Below, piece after piece: positions 24,187 through 35,706 of a DNA stretch of 64,000 bases; position 1 is the first letter of the stretch; every line of letters begins with the position of its first letter. A model generated the notes under the pieces. It did no database searches and was not told the DNA's origin. It saw only the letters and a program-made list of their open reading frames with translations. The DNA is taken from positions 169,596,130-169,660,129 of the forward strand of contig NC_133122.1 of the NCBI RefSeq assembly GCF_033568475.1, given 5' to 3'. The position numbers and the translations under genes are program-made. This DNA is from Henckelia pumila (lineage: Eukaryota > Streptophyta > Magnoliopsida > Lamiales > Gesneriaceae).

Positions 24187-24556
24187 CTAGCCACATATGC
24201 ACACGCATTGCATGTGTAACGAATAAATATAAACATGTTACATGTATAACGTGATAAATGAATACTAAAAATATAAGAGGAGAAGTTGGTTATGGGAAAG
24301 AGAGAAGGACATAATGAGAGGGAAAGTAGGAGATATGATAAAATATAAGGGGAAAAGTTGGTTATGAGAGAGAGAGAAGGACATAATGGGAGGGAGAACA
24401 GGAGATGTGATAAAATATAAGATGAGAAGTTGGATATGGGAGAGAGAAAAGGCAAGAAACATGATGGAATAAAAGGGGAGAAGTTGTGGGAAAGTTAAGA
24501 TGCCATACCAAAAGGAGTTTTTATAGGGTGCTCTCACTTAATATAATAATAATAGA
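24187..24556 (-). mobile_element. Short Helitron-like element containing a minisatellite
   Basis: The minus strand ends with a hairpin (ACACATGCAATGCGTGTG) and CTAG followed by T, the arrangement of Helitron 3' termini. The hairpin closely matches that of the larger Helitron ending at 28163. The 5' end may be TCTATTATTATTATATTAAG at 24556, but it is preceded by T rather than the expected A, so that end is less sure. The interior is mostly the 72-bp tandem repeat. Confidence 0.5.
24265..24490. repeat. 72-bp minisatellite, about three copies
   Basis: Units beginning ATATAAGRGGARAAGTTGG recur at 24271, 24343 and 24415, with a truncated copy near 24470. They are purine-rich on the plus strand (GAGAGAGAAGGACATAATG). 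The open frames on the other strand (SLCPSL, PITNFSSYIL repeats) only reflect this array. Confidence 0.9.
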
Positions 24557-24759
24557 AGTAATAGATAATGTAATACATAAGGGTATTATTGGCTTTTAGG
24601 ATATATTTAAGGGTAATATGGTATTCTTTAATCCAAGAGGAAGTTTAAACTAAGAAAATAGAGATGCAGTGAGAACTGAATAAAACTAAAACCTGACACG
24701 AAGACTGAACAATAATTGAAAGATGGATTTGGGTACTTTTTCTCGAATTTGCCGAAGGA

Positions 24760-27700
24760 TCTATACTATAATAATAAAATAGTAAAACATAAGAGATTCT
24801 TATCTTGTTGTATAATTCTATTAATCTCTAGTATTTTATAAAACTTCCGTAGTTTATAAAAACTAATTTGGTCTGACTTGATTACACCATTGTAATATTA
24901 CCATTTTAACCTAAAAAAAAATACATTGGACTTTTCATGGTTGTGGGGTAAAAAAGTCAAAATATTCACCCATTACCCACGATTTTCAAACACGTTTATC
25001 TTCAATAAAAATTGGTGACCAGATTTCGCGGAAGTCCATCTAATTTATTCAAATTTTGAATGTTTTATTCTATTTCATTCATTATCTATTCCTCTTATTT
25101 CTCAACCACCAAGATGAACCATTTTTTAACTATTTCACACTATGCGGTTTCACATTCTATTCGAAAATCGTCACGATGGTAATTTTTGTTCTTTTTCAAG
25201 TTTTTATTTAAAGTATTGTCACGGTCAGAACTTTTGTTCTTTTTCAAGTTTTTATATGTTCATTTTCTGATTTTATTGTTGTGTTGATTTCGCGGTCCTA
25301 GAGGTACATCTAATGGCAATTGTAATGTTGTCTTAGTCATTATTTCGATTTTTTCTAGCTGATGTCACGTTCATCCACGACTTTATTTATTAGGTTCATC
25401 CACTTTAGGAATGTAAACGAACCGAACGGTTCGCGAGCTATTCGGAGCTCGGCTCGGTAGAAAGCTTATTCGAGCTCGTTCGTTAAGCTTATCAAGCCGA
25501 GCTCGAGCTTGATTTTGAGCTCGACAATTTTCACGAGCCGAGCTTGAGTTTTAGGATATTCAGCTAGTGAGCTCACGAATATGTTTGTTAATAAGCTCGG
25601 GATCCCGAACTCGGGCTCGGTTCGTTTAGGAGGCTCGCTAGTACGGGCTCGAGCTCAGCTCGTTTAGGAGGCTCGCAAGCTCCAGCTTGGGCTTGGCTCG
25701 TTTAGGAGGCTCACGAATATGTTCATTTAATTTATGTGGCTTTATCTAGTTTGAGTTTGAGTTGAAAAATAAAAAATATTAATATTAATGCAAATGATAT
25801 TATTAGAACATAATACTTTGTTGAAATAAAGATGAATTTATAATACATAGGATGTAGCCACACTTTGTATTTTTTATTTTAACTTTAAAATCATTGTATT
25901 AAAATACTTTTAAAAACACAATAAATAAAATATTTATATGTGTAACATTACTAATGAATGACAATTCAATCAATATATTTTTAAAGAACTGAAATAACAA
26001 TTTTATTTAAAATGTCTTACGAGAATTAGAACTATATGTGATAGATGAATGCTATTAAAAAATTTTAGTTAAAAGAAATTATGAAATTATCTAAATTAAA
26101 TTTGTTGAGGTAAAACTTGTTAACTCAATATATGTGTATATGCACAATATTTTAATAAAGTTATATAATATCAATAAATAAAATATTTTATATACGAACA
26201 GATTGTATCACAAGTAATGCTTATATCTCATTATAAAAAATAATAGTGTGCTGGTTTTTTAAAATAAATTTACATTTTTTTGAAATCTAAAAAAATATAT
26301 ATTATAATAATTAAGTTACACAATAAATTTTTTTATACTTGTGAAATAAACATTGACAGTGTTGATTTTCTTCAAGGGTAAGTGCTCGAAACCTTGGTTT
26401 AGCATTTTTAGTTGAGATCTTCAGATTTTATTTAAAAGATATAAAGAATAACGAAACTTGAATTTTGAGTTTATTAATTATTTAATCGTGTTATGAAATT
26501 TTTGGAAATATTAATACGATTGTGTACTATACAGCAGATGATAGTGCACATTGAACTTGTACAGATTGAAAGTAGTTGAAGGACTGTTGTTGAAATTTGC
26601 ATCTAGAATTTGATCTATAATAAATTCGGAGATTTCAAGATATATCATGACTTGAGCAGTTAGTAATGATCTTATAAATTCATACCGAAAACTTTGATAA
26701 ATAAAATTGGTGGATTTTTCGAATTGTGTTGTGTTGGAGGTTAAAGTTTTAGATCATGGTAAGCTTATAAATCAAGTTATAGTCAATTTGATCGAGAAAT
26801 TATAATTGAAAAAATCAAACTCGAGCACTGTTATATGTCTGGCGAGCCAAAAAATGAGCCTACTTAATGAACATGAAAGCGATCTGACTAACGAGCCTGA
26901 AAACGAGCTTCTTAACGAGCTCGCTAATGATCCTTGATTAACGAGCCCGAAAACGATCTCACTAACGAGCCTGAAAACGAGCTTACTTAACGAGCTCGCT
27001 AACGAGTTTTGCTTAACGAGCCCGAAAACGATCTTGGAAACGAGCTCTCTAACGAGCCTGGAAACGAGCCGAAATCGAGCCAGACTCGTTTACTATGTTA
27101 AACGAGCCGAGCCCGAGCTTTCATATATATACTAAACGAGCCAAGCCCGAGCTTTATGATAAAAGCTCGGATAAAGCTCGAGCCAAGCTCGAGCCCATGT
27201 TTCTGCCAAACGAGCCAACCCCGAGCCTGATATTTTTCGTATCGGCTCGGCTCATTTACATCCTTAATTCAATTCTTGCAGCCTAGCACCGTCTCTTACG
27301 TATATGCATTCAAGTATCCAGAATTTTAATTTGACCTTCATGTGTTTGATATAATGCTCCGATAAAAAAAATTGCAATGCCATGGATGAAGCATTAATAT
27401 CGTAAAAATAAATTATTTGGAGTTAGTGATTAGTGTGGAAAAATTATATTTCTTTGTACCAACATAGCAGGGATTTGGAGTTGGACGACGGTTGATGCGG
27501 CCACTACTATAGCTTTCTATTGAAAGAAAAAAACAGATAATAATTGAGTTAGTAGTTATTTTTTAGTAGAAAATAATTGAACCTTTTTGTTTAAAGCAGT
27601 ACAAGTTTTTTTAAAAAAAATGGTAAAATGATTTTTATAGAAATGAAATCATTAATATATGTTTGTAATAAAAAAAAATTAGTAATACCTTGGATCGCAC

Positions 27701-28163
27701 GACAAAAAATTTTCCTATCAACAATATATATTTTCTATGGAAAAACTATTGATTGTGCATTAAAATTATTATTTGACATGAATAAATAGATTTGCAAAAA
27801 AAATAAGTAGTTACTTTAATACCCAATGCTCATTTAAATTTTAGAGTTTTAAGTACAATAAGTTTTTAGATGTTGTTTCATGTCTTATTTTGTGATCGAG
27901 AATTGTTTCTTCTTTTTTCTTTTTTTTTTTTTTTTTTCAGATGGAGTAATGTCAATTAGTGTTATTGGTTGCTGCAGCTGAAGATCGAGAGTGGAATTTA
28001 ATTCATTACTTGAAATGAAGCTTTTCCATATATACAAGTGGATAATATTAGTTGTCGTGTATAGTTCATTAATTCTTTGATGAATTTTTATTATCATGTG
28101 TATTATTTCGTTATTGTCAAAAATATCGTTCCACACACGCATTGTATGTGTCCCGTCCGCTAG
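24760..28163 (+). mobile_element. Non-autonomous Helitron (3.4 kb) with a nested hAT-like element
   Basis: The 5' end is TCTATACTATAATAATAAAA preceded by A. The 3' end has an ACACACGCATTGTATGTGT hairpin, then CCCGTCCGCTAG followed by T. This fits Helitrons (5'-TC, 3' hairpin plus CTAG, insertion between A and T). No RepHel coding sequence is visible, so it would depend on an autonomous partner. Its centre is occupied by a separate hAT-like element (25406-27266), leaving about 1.5 kb of Helitron sequence. Confidence 0.7.
25406..27266. mobile_element. hAT-like non-autonomous transposon with dense subterminal ACGAGC/GCTCG repeats
   Basis: Termini TAGGAATGTAAACGA (25406) and, inverted, TAAGGATGTAAATGA (27266) form 15-bp imperfect inverted repeats. 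The flanking octamers ATCCACTT and ATTCAATT agree at 6 of 8 positions, consistent with an old 8-bp duplication. Both ends carry long arrays of GAGCTCG, AACGAGC and GGCTCG motifs (25406-25745 and 26815-27266), while the interior is AT-rich and non-coding. hAT transposases bind such subterminal arrays; assignment to hAT rests on end sequence and duplication length. Confidence 0.65.
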
Positions 28164-28210
28164 TAATTATAATGGCACAGTTAATTATAGGGGACTTGTA
28201 GAGTTGCAGT

Positions 28211-29040
28211 TAGGGGTGTTCATCGGTCGGTTGGGTTTTTATTTGTCTAATTTCGGTTCGGTTTTCTGATTTTTGGTTTATGAAAAATGTAATCCGAAGT
28301 CAAACTTTTTTAGTTCGGTTCGGTTTGATTTTTGTACTATAATGGACCGGTTTATATTGTTCGGTTTAGTCGGTTTAATCATTAATAATATATAGCACAA
28401 TAAAAAAAACATAAATTTCATCGAACTTGTAATTTAAATACCCCAACATACAATTTAAAGTTATAGTCATATAGTGAAGAAAAATAAATAAAAAATAATA
28501 CAAGAACAAACATCCAATCACAATCTTATAATATTTTTAAAAAAACAAAATACATTTTGATACAGTTATTCTGATTTTGATATAATTATTAAAATTAGTA
28601 ATATAAATACATTAATAAATATAATATGTTTTTTACATGATTTCTTAATAAAAACTTTAAAAATAAAATTTAAATGACTTACATAAACAACAATCAACTA
28701 AAAATTACAAACAACAATCAACAAATCAACTATAAATTACATAAACAACAAAAATGAATTAAATAAATAATAATAATGAATGAAATAAACAACAATCAAC
28801 TAAAAATTATTCAAAATAATTATTCATTCACTAAATATCATCTAATAACATATATAATATAAATAAAAATATAAATAAAATTATTAATTTAATTCAATTT
28901 CGATTTTTTCAAATAAACTTCGGTTTTAATATTTATATCCGAATTACAAAATACGATTTTCAGTTCCATTCGTTCTTTGATTTTTTCGTTTGAATTTCCG
29001 ATTTTTTTGATTTTATCCAGAAATATGAAACACCCCCTTT
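28211..29040. mobile_element. Second hAT-like non-autonomous element
   Basis: It starts TAGGGGTGTTCATCGG and ends ATGAAACACCCCCTT, imperfect inverted termini of the TAGGGGTGT class. GGTTCGGTTTGG-like repeats lie near the left end and TTTCGGTTT/TTCGATTTTTTC near the right, around an AT-rich interior. I find no clear 8-bp duplication. Its right end is 146 bp upstream of the start codon of the gene at 29187. Confidence 0.5.
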
Positions 29041-29134
29041 AAATTCAAAAAGTGAAAAAAGATATTTTTAGAAATATCACAAAAATATAGCCACAAGACA
29101 ATTGCAAATGGGTGGACTTTGTAAAACAAATAGA

Positions 29135-29147
29135 TGGGCCCGGGCCA
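29135..29147 (+). promoter_or_regulatory. TGGGCC / GGGCCA site-II-like element
   Basis: TGGGCCCGGGCCA lies 40-52 bp upstream of the chosen ATG. TGGGCY (site II) elements are common in plant promoters of translation-related and organelle-protein genes. No TATA box is obvious at the right distance. An upstream in-frame ATG at 29112 precedes this site and would add 25 residues. Confidence 0.45.
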
Positions 29148-29186
29148 GATGTTACATTGTTGCCCCTTGCTTCGCTCTCCAAACTC

Positions 29187-32100
29187 ATGGCGGTGGATGT
29201 CAGATGTTGCGGCGGCTCCGCCGTACCAACGTTATCATTCCGACGCACTGAGAATGTATTCTTGCGTCATCACGCTTCCTGTCAACCTCCTCGGAAAATC
29301 ACCCGTCGATTCATTGCGTTTGCTGTACTGAAGAGGAGCCCCAAACGACTCAAATACTCCACTCCTCGCTTTGCTAAGGTTCGTCATCTTCCCCATTACA
29401 GCGGGGTATTTATTTATGCGAGCTCAGTGGGGGAAACTTTTTCTGTTTTCTTACCTATCCCTTTCAGGAGGACGAGTTGCTTTATGTTGAAGTTGATCCT
29501 GCTGGGTCGGACTCATGGAAACTCGACCCGATGATCGAGCTTTTGAAGGAGGGAGCTGTTGGAGTTATACCTACTGACACCGTGTATACTGTTTCTGCTT
29601 TGTTAGATTTCCTTTTTTGTTGTTGTTTTATTGGAGTAAAAACTTAAACGTGTCCATGCTTGTTAGACATTGTTTCAGTATTTGTCTAATTGAATCGTTA
29701 TACACTACGTACTTGCAAGGTAAATCTGCGGATTATTATGCATCTCTAACTTTGATTTAGTGGAGTTTACTTCTTTTAGAATTTTTTTATATACTCTCAG
29801 TTTTTTTCACCATTTTGACTTTATTGTTTGAATTGAAGGCATCTTGTCAAATGCTTGAATGTTATTTTCTCTGTTTTTATTCTAAGGTATGCTCTAGTTT
29901 GTGATCTGAGAAACAATTCAGCCATTGAACGACTGCGGAGGTATGCTATGTTCACCTTAACATCTGTCACTAAACCTTTTGTTTCATTATTTTGGGGACT
30001 AAGATTTTATTTCATTTGTTCAGAATAAAGGATATTCAGCCTTCTAAGGCAAGCTGCTGTTTTACTTTCTGGATCTTAAGCTTGGCATCACCTTGGCTCA
30101 CACAAGTTACTGAATGAAATACCTGATCTTTTTCCCCGTTGTCTATCCAATTATAAAGTTGCCTTCCTTGCGATTTGAATTGATTTCACTGATGATAATT
30201 ATAATTTTTCTTATTACCTTTTGCAGCCTCTTAGTATTTTGTGTCGTTCCTTTAGAGACATAGATACATATACCACAGGATTTCCTAGGGGCAATGGCCA
30301 GGGTCTTACAAACATTTTTCGAGCAGTTAAACATTGTCTTCCGGGCCCGGTGAGTGCAACTAGTTATTATATAGTTTCCTCTGTATATTTATATCTGAGC
30401 ATATGAGCATGTTGCATTATTTTTGGAGCTTGGATCTTCATCCAGTTTAAAGAAACTTTATTGCTTATTCGTTTGATTTATCCAGTAAACAAATTTAATA
30501 TATATGTCTGTGTGTTCTGATATAAAAAAAAATGTCTTTGTGTTCTGATAAAAAAGTATATATAGGTCTTTGTAATTTTTTGTTGCTGTTCGTTCATGAC
30601 TCGTACACAAGCTGCTAAGTCAAACATATTTCCTTTTATTTACTTTTTCAATGGTCCATATTGTTCATTCTATGTAACTGCAACTAATAGTCTCTTTCTT
30701 ACATCGAGTCTATAACAACCACCAAGTTTTCTTTGTGGCACAGTATACTTTCATTTTAACTGGCAGCAAAGAATTGCCAAAACAATGTATAAGACACGGG
30801 ACTACAGCGTCCAAGTATGCATCAAGGAAAAACGTTGGAGTTCGTATACCTGATGATGCCGTGTGTCAGGCTATATTGGAGAAGATGGACGCACCTTTGA
30901 TATCCACGAGGTAGGCCAGACATCATATTGATTCCTAAATGTTGTGTATACATGTTACAACCACTATACATGTTACAACCACGAGTTTATTGTTTCTTAA
31001 ATATTGTTTGTTTCCGGATGGTCATGGTGTGGAATCTGATCTGTCAAGTTCTTAATCAGCATTTTCAGCATACTATCCTCTCTATTCACTTGTTTTCAGG
31101 AACATTCTTACACCATACTTCTACCCTACTTTTCAGTGTCAAATCATTGAAGGACAACGAATGGATATTAGATCCTGTTGTGATAGCTGACGTATACGGA
31201 CCAGAGGTTATGCTACTTTCACATTAATTGTCCAGTATTTCTAAATTCATTCATATATGAAGTTTAGCTTGTCCACTTTTTCTTTTATTGTGGACTCTTC
31301 ATTATGGATGATTTACTATTCATGCATTCTGAGTACAAGCTGGAAGAGTCAAGGACGTGTGCTGCATGTTTCATTGCTCTGTTTGACCAATGTAATATTC
31401 ATAATCAATTCTCTTTAGAAGCCCAAATAAAGTTTATAAGAAACAGAAAGAAACGAACTTACATAATTATTAATTAAACATAATTGGGTGGGACATCATT
31501 CCATATCATTGAAAATGCATAGTAGTGACTAAATCAAATAAATGCTGTGACTGTGCTCTTTATGGTAACTTCTGAGTTACATTATCCAGGGCCTTGATTT
31601 TGTTGTCGATGCTGGTATGAGGATAGCTGATCCATCTACTGTGGTGGACATGACCGCGAGTTCTCCTCGAATTATACGACACGGAAAGGTAAGAGCTGCA
31701 CTAGTTACTATGTGTTGTAACTCAGTCCTTTCTCAAGTTCTATGGTACTGTAACAATTTCTCCTGTGGGTGACCTGCATGAGCCTACCAGTGGCATTAAG
31801 AAATAAGAAATTGATTTTCATGGAATGGTAAATAATGATCTCAACATCATGATACTGTTCTTATCAAAATTCAGTCTTCAGGTGTGTGCGATAAGAAGTA
31901 TTTTCAAGGGTTATCCTGATGCTTCACTCCTGTACTGTTTTTGAGCCTTTTTCTGTGCTTGCCAGGGCAGGTCCTGCAACATGTGAAGTAAACCTAAAGG
32001 GAAACCTACGGTTGTTAATTCTTAGTGAAATGCATCTTTGTAAACTTAAAAGTATATTTTTGTTGACATAACTAAGCCATGAGCAGAGAAGAATGATAAC

Positions 32101-32404
32101 TATTTGAAACTAAATGAGAGAAGATTCTAACCGGAAAGTCAACTACTGTATCTGTGACATCCGAAGAGGCTCGTTATTTCACATCTCTGTTTTTCATCTG
32201 GAAAGGTTTCCTTGAGAGTGTGTTTTTTCCATACGATTGGGTAGTGAGATTATCCTTGTTTTTTCACCAACTTGTGCAAGGCCATTTGCCTTCTCATTTT
32301 TTTTTCAACTGTTTGTTGGCTAGGGTCCCAAACAACCTTGGATGACTGCGGAAGATGAAGATCATCTTGTATATGAAGATATCCTCATTTCCCGTGCACT
32401 GTAA
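29187..32404 (+). CDS. Sua5/YciO/YrdC-fold protein (YciO-like), likely organellar; nine coding exons
   Basis: Exons: 29187-29378, 29468-29583, 29887-29940, 30024-30048, 30227-30349, 30744-30910, 31137-31206, 31590-31688, 32324-32404. The joined length is 927 nt (308 residues), in frame at every junction. Residues 1-64 are basic and Ser/Thr-rich without acidic runs (FLRHHASCQPPRKITRRF), as in plastid or mitochondrial transit peptides. From about residue 87 a YrdC-type domain follows: IPTDTVYALVCD, RRIKDIQPSKPLSILCRSF, PGPYTFILTGSKELP, RKNVGVRIPDD, DAPLISTSV, FVVDAGMRIADPSTVVDMT, IIRHGK. TsaC/YrdC members make threonylcarbamoyl-AMP for tRNA t6A. The KPLSILCR and GPYTFIL wording is closer to YciO, whose role is less certain, so I do not assert t6A synthesis. 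The start at 29187 (MAVDVRCC) is preferred; an in-frame ATG exists at 29112. Intron 4 uses GC-AG. It is the only intact gene in the window. Confidence 0.9.
30049..30226 (+). other. GC-AG intron (intron 4 of the YciO-like gene)
   Basis: The donor reads AAG|GCAAGC and the acceptor TTTTGCAG|CC. Joining them keeps the conserved run SK|PLSIL in frame, while no GT donor nearby does. GC-AG introns are a known minor class spliced by the major spliceosome; the other seven introns here are GT-AG. Confidence 0.85.
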
Positions 32405-32640
32405 GCAACAGTAATTAACTCACTCTTAGGATACCTACCGTAGAGTTCCGAGAAGGGTAGACCAAAGAGCTGTGACAGCAATGGCATTTTTTTTGTCATT
32501 TGTGTTGTGTAACAACTGTTTCTAACATTTACCTGTATGTTACAGTTTTAATAAATACTTTCAGACTGTAGATAATTGTTTTGGGTAGAACACAATAAAT
32601 AAAAATTTATTTTCTTTTTGACCTGTGCTGGGGACAAGGT
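32405..32640 (+). terminator. 3' UTR with a candidate polyadenylation signal
   Basis: AATAAA at 32550-32555 lies about 150 bp after the stop, followed by T-rich sequence and a second A/T-rich AATAAATAAAAATTTATT near 32590. The true cleavage site cannot be read from sequence. Confidence 0.45.
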
Positions 32641-33541
32641 TCTAAAATTTGCTAGGCATTAGTCGGGTGCCAGATCAGCGCTTAGGCTGCTAGGCGGATT
32701 CCTCTTGTAAACTTGGGAAAAGGATCTAGTTATCAGCCGATGAATTGGTAGATCGTTTAGATCGTGATAGGTTTGCGAGTTTTTCTGCCTTGTTTTCCTA
32801 TTTATTTTTTAATGAATTTAGGGGCTCGTTCCTTGAGAGAGCCCCTCGATCTCATGCAAGAGTTGATTATTTGGAATTAAAGATGTTCCCTTTATTAATT
32901 GATTCAGCAATTTAAATACAAAACAAGGTTCTAAAAAGAGCTAGACGGTAAGCGGGCGGCCACGGGCCATCCACTGCCTAGCGCCATTGCTCGTCTATTT
33001 TTATTTTTATTTTTTTCAAATTTTCCTCGTGCACACACGTTCAAACTCATATCCATGCTTACTAATCAAAATCTAACAAGGAATAGGCCTCAAAAAAACA
33101 AATCAGAAGACTCTTCAAACATGTTATTCCGATCATTTTAATCCAAAACACATTAAACTCAATTCAACATAAAAAAAATGTTTTCTGACTCGTTGGAACT
33201 CTAGTTAATTCATATAGGCACACAAAACATGGTTTCTTTAATAGAATATACCTCAAATACACAACAAAAAATTAATTTGTACCCATTAACATGACACCAA
33301 AACACATAAAAACTTCAAATCATCATAAATAACGATTTATATTCATTTTAAAAGCCCTTACACCTAAACCATGATCCTAACTCGTCGAGAACGGTCTACG
33401 CTTCACGGATACATACCATCATGCATCGTTCTTTAAAAATATTGTGTTACCTCAGAAGAAAACATCATATACATTAGGATACACACATCATATAAAAATA
33501 CATAATATTGCTTGAACAATGGTTCAAATATTGAATAAAAC
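32636..33541. repeat. Spacer with two related dispersed-repeat fragments
   Basis: AAGGTTCTAAAA followed by GCTAGGC/GCTAGACGG and GTCGGGTGCC/GCGGGCGGCC occurs at about 32637-32700 and 32926-32990 in the same orientation. The TAGGCG-rich wording is common in plant non-autonomous DNA elements, but I cannot define ends. The remainder to 33541 shows no gene. Confidence 0.4.
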
Positions 33542-34084
33542 TGTTGGATCTTGGTTCTCTCGTGCCTGGAAACGCAGCGAAAGTTTAAATTTTCTTGTAA
33601 ACCGAGCACTTGTGTAGTATTTTATAACAAAACCAACCATAGGGTGTTTAAGAATATTTACCTATCAATCTTAAAAGATTGATTATGGCTTCAACCAAGT
33701 TGTAAACAACTTAACTCTTCAAAAGGTTGATCTCCTCTACAAGCTTCAAGCGCACTCCTTGATCTTTATGGACTCCTTTTTTCAAATAAGGTCCACGACT
33801 AGACGATCTAGATCCACCCTATATATGCACTAGAATATATAGGACATTTTCGATGAGAATTCCTTGCCGGAATCCTTAAACCAAGGAAGCAAGATGGAGG
33901 AGAGAAGGAGGAGAAAAGTATATGCCAAGGAGAGAAGAGAAAGTTGATAATAATCTTGATAAAAATCACACGGCTCTTTTTTTTTTTTTTTTCAAAATTG
34001 ATTGAATTGGTTGTATTTTCAAAGTGCATGCACATGTCTTGTCCTTCAAATTAAATGCATGTCTCTTTTGAAAAGTAAAATATC

Positions 34085-34115
<31 letters not shown>

Positions 34116-35692
34116 TAAATATATATATATATCGAGAGCATATCATTTGAAAAAATAATTTTCTCCCCTCTTGCATGTATTGTATGTAAATTATGTCAAA
34201 CATATACATACATAGCTCATGAACTTAATATTTAATTAATTATCAAACTCAAACTCATTTAAGTTCAATCAATTAATTAAATCTTACTTGAACTCATTCA
34301 AGCCCACTAGTAGAATAATTATTCAACACTATTTCCATTGGAATTCTACAAGACCCAATATTGTTTAATTAATTCAACTCTTGAATAAATCAAGTTCATA
34401 ATAATAGTTTTGAAAATCATCATTTTCAAAAACTAAATATTTATTCAAGTCAATTTTTAATCTTGGAACACTTTCACAAGTGAAGAGTTACTTTCTCCTT
34501 TATTCTCCTTTATAAGTCATACTTCTAATTTATTTCACTTATAAACTCATTTATAAGTCGTTCAACCCATTGAACTAATTTTATTCTCAACGGGATTTAG
34601 AAAGTCAGTACTTGTGTGACCCTCAATAGTTCAATGATACAGCTAGCAGTGGGTTCACATCTCCATGTGATTCGGGATCATGAAGTCCCTATATGAGCTT
34701 ACCCTAATCAGCTTCATTCTTACTTATCAACACATTGATAATAAGAACGTCAGAATTCAAGTCTGATGGTACCTAATCAGTCATGTTAAACGTCTAGCAG
34801 CATCGCTTACATGACTCCCTAGGTATCAAATGATAGTGACTGCAAGAACCATTCAATTATGGTTAGCGTACAGTACAATCCCTTCAACTCATATATCCCG
34901 ACCGATTCGACAAACATTGGTTTATCGAGAGTGGTTATAGAATCGTTAACTATGTATCATGTAATAGTTGCATCGAAAGTGTAATACAAGAAACTCCTTT
35001 CTTAATTACCACCTACTCTGATCATAGATTTATTAATTACAAATACATAATATCACATAGGATATCCATACATGAAGGTAAGTGGTGAATCCCCGACTAC
35101 AATGCATCGACTCCTATATGTTTCGATACAACACCCAACCTTGCCAACTGATGACCCAGTTGAGTCGGTAAACAAGTCAAAGTGAAGCGCTAGCACATAG
35201 AGTCTCCATGTTGTCTCGGGTCATAAGGACTAATGGTGTACAACCATAAACTAGGACCTTTCCACTCGATAAATGAGAACCACTTGGAAATTCCTTTAGG
35301 TAAGGTTGTTCAGTGAACTCTACAAGGAGCACCTATTTGCATGCTTGGACATCACAATGTTTCCTACCAATGAAACATGATACTCACATCGCAAATACTA
35401 TTCTCAAGCTCGAGCGGCCTTTATCCTTCTTTGTGGCAGCTGAATCTACTAGGAATAATTTAGAATATAAAATATTATAAATATGAGTTTCATGATAGTC
35501 ATCAAATGACCATCTCATATTCTTTCTATTGTTTGTATATTCAAAGGTTTTATCTATGTAACTAGCATGAGTATACAAATAAAGGTGCGCCAAATTAATT
35601 AATTCAAATATTATTAAAATAAAAATTGTCATACAAGAGATATTTCATGGACCCTCGGCCAACACTTGGCTCGACGGGCACCTACTCTAACA
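33542..35692 (-). repeat. 3' LTR of the copia element
   Basis: 2,151 bp. The minus strand begins TGTTAGAGTAGGTGCC right after the PPT and ends GAACCAAGATCCAACA. It contains poly-T (33975-33992) and a (TA)n/(CA)n tract (34088-34135). No matching LTR lies at the other end within the window. Confidence 0.75.
34088..34135. repeat. (TA)n(CA)n microsatellite
   Basis: TATATA run, then ACACACACAC, then TATATA again, inside the copia LTR. Confidence 0.9.
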
Positions 35693-35704
35693 ATCTCCCA
35701 CTTG
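35693..35704 (-). other. Polypurine tract of the copia element
   Basis: Minus-strand AAGTGGGAGATTG immediately before TGTTAGAG, the usual copia arrangement. Confidence 0.75.
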
Positions 35705-35706
35705 CA

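Noticed and set aside
24183..24537. Two hydrophobic repeat proteins on the minus strand
   Set aside because: They are translations of the 72-bp minisatellite, with no start context or homology.
26815..27266. CRISPR-like or satellite array of AACGAGC words
   Set aside because: No fixed repeat-spacer pattern; the words are irregular and belong to the subterminal region of a hAT-like element.
29112..29186. Start of the YciO-like protein at 29112
   Set aside because: In frame, but it would translate through the site-II-like element; the added 25 residues look like promoter sequence. Kept as an alternative only.
29379..29534. Continuation of the first open frame through 29379-29467 as coding
   Set aside because: The stretch has a GT donor and TTTCAG acceptor and lacks conserved residues; splicing it out keeps the frame.
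31101..31136. Exon start after TTTTCAG at 31099
   Set aside because: Using this acceptor adds stops or breaks the frame; the TTTTCAG at 31136 restores STSVK.
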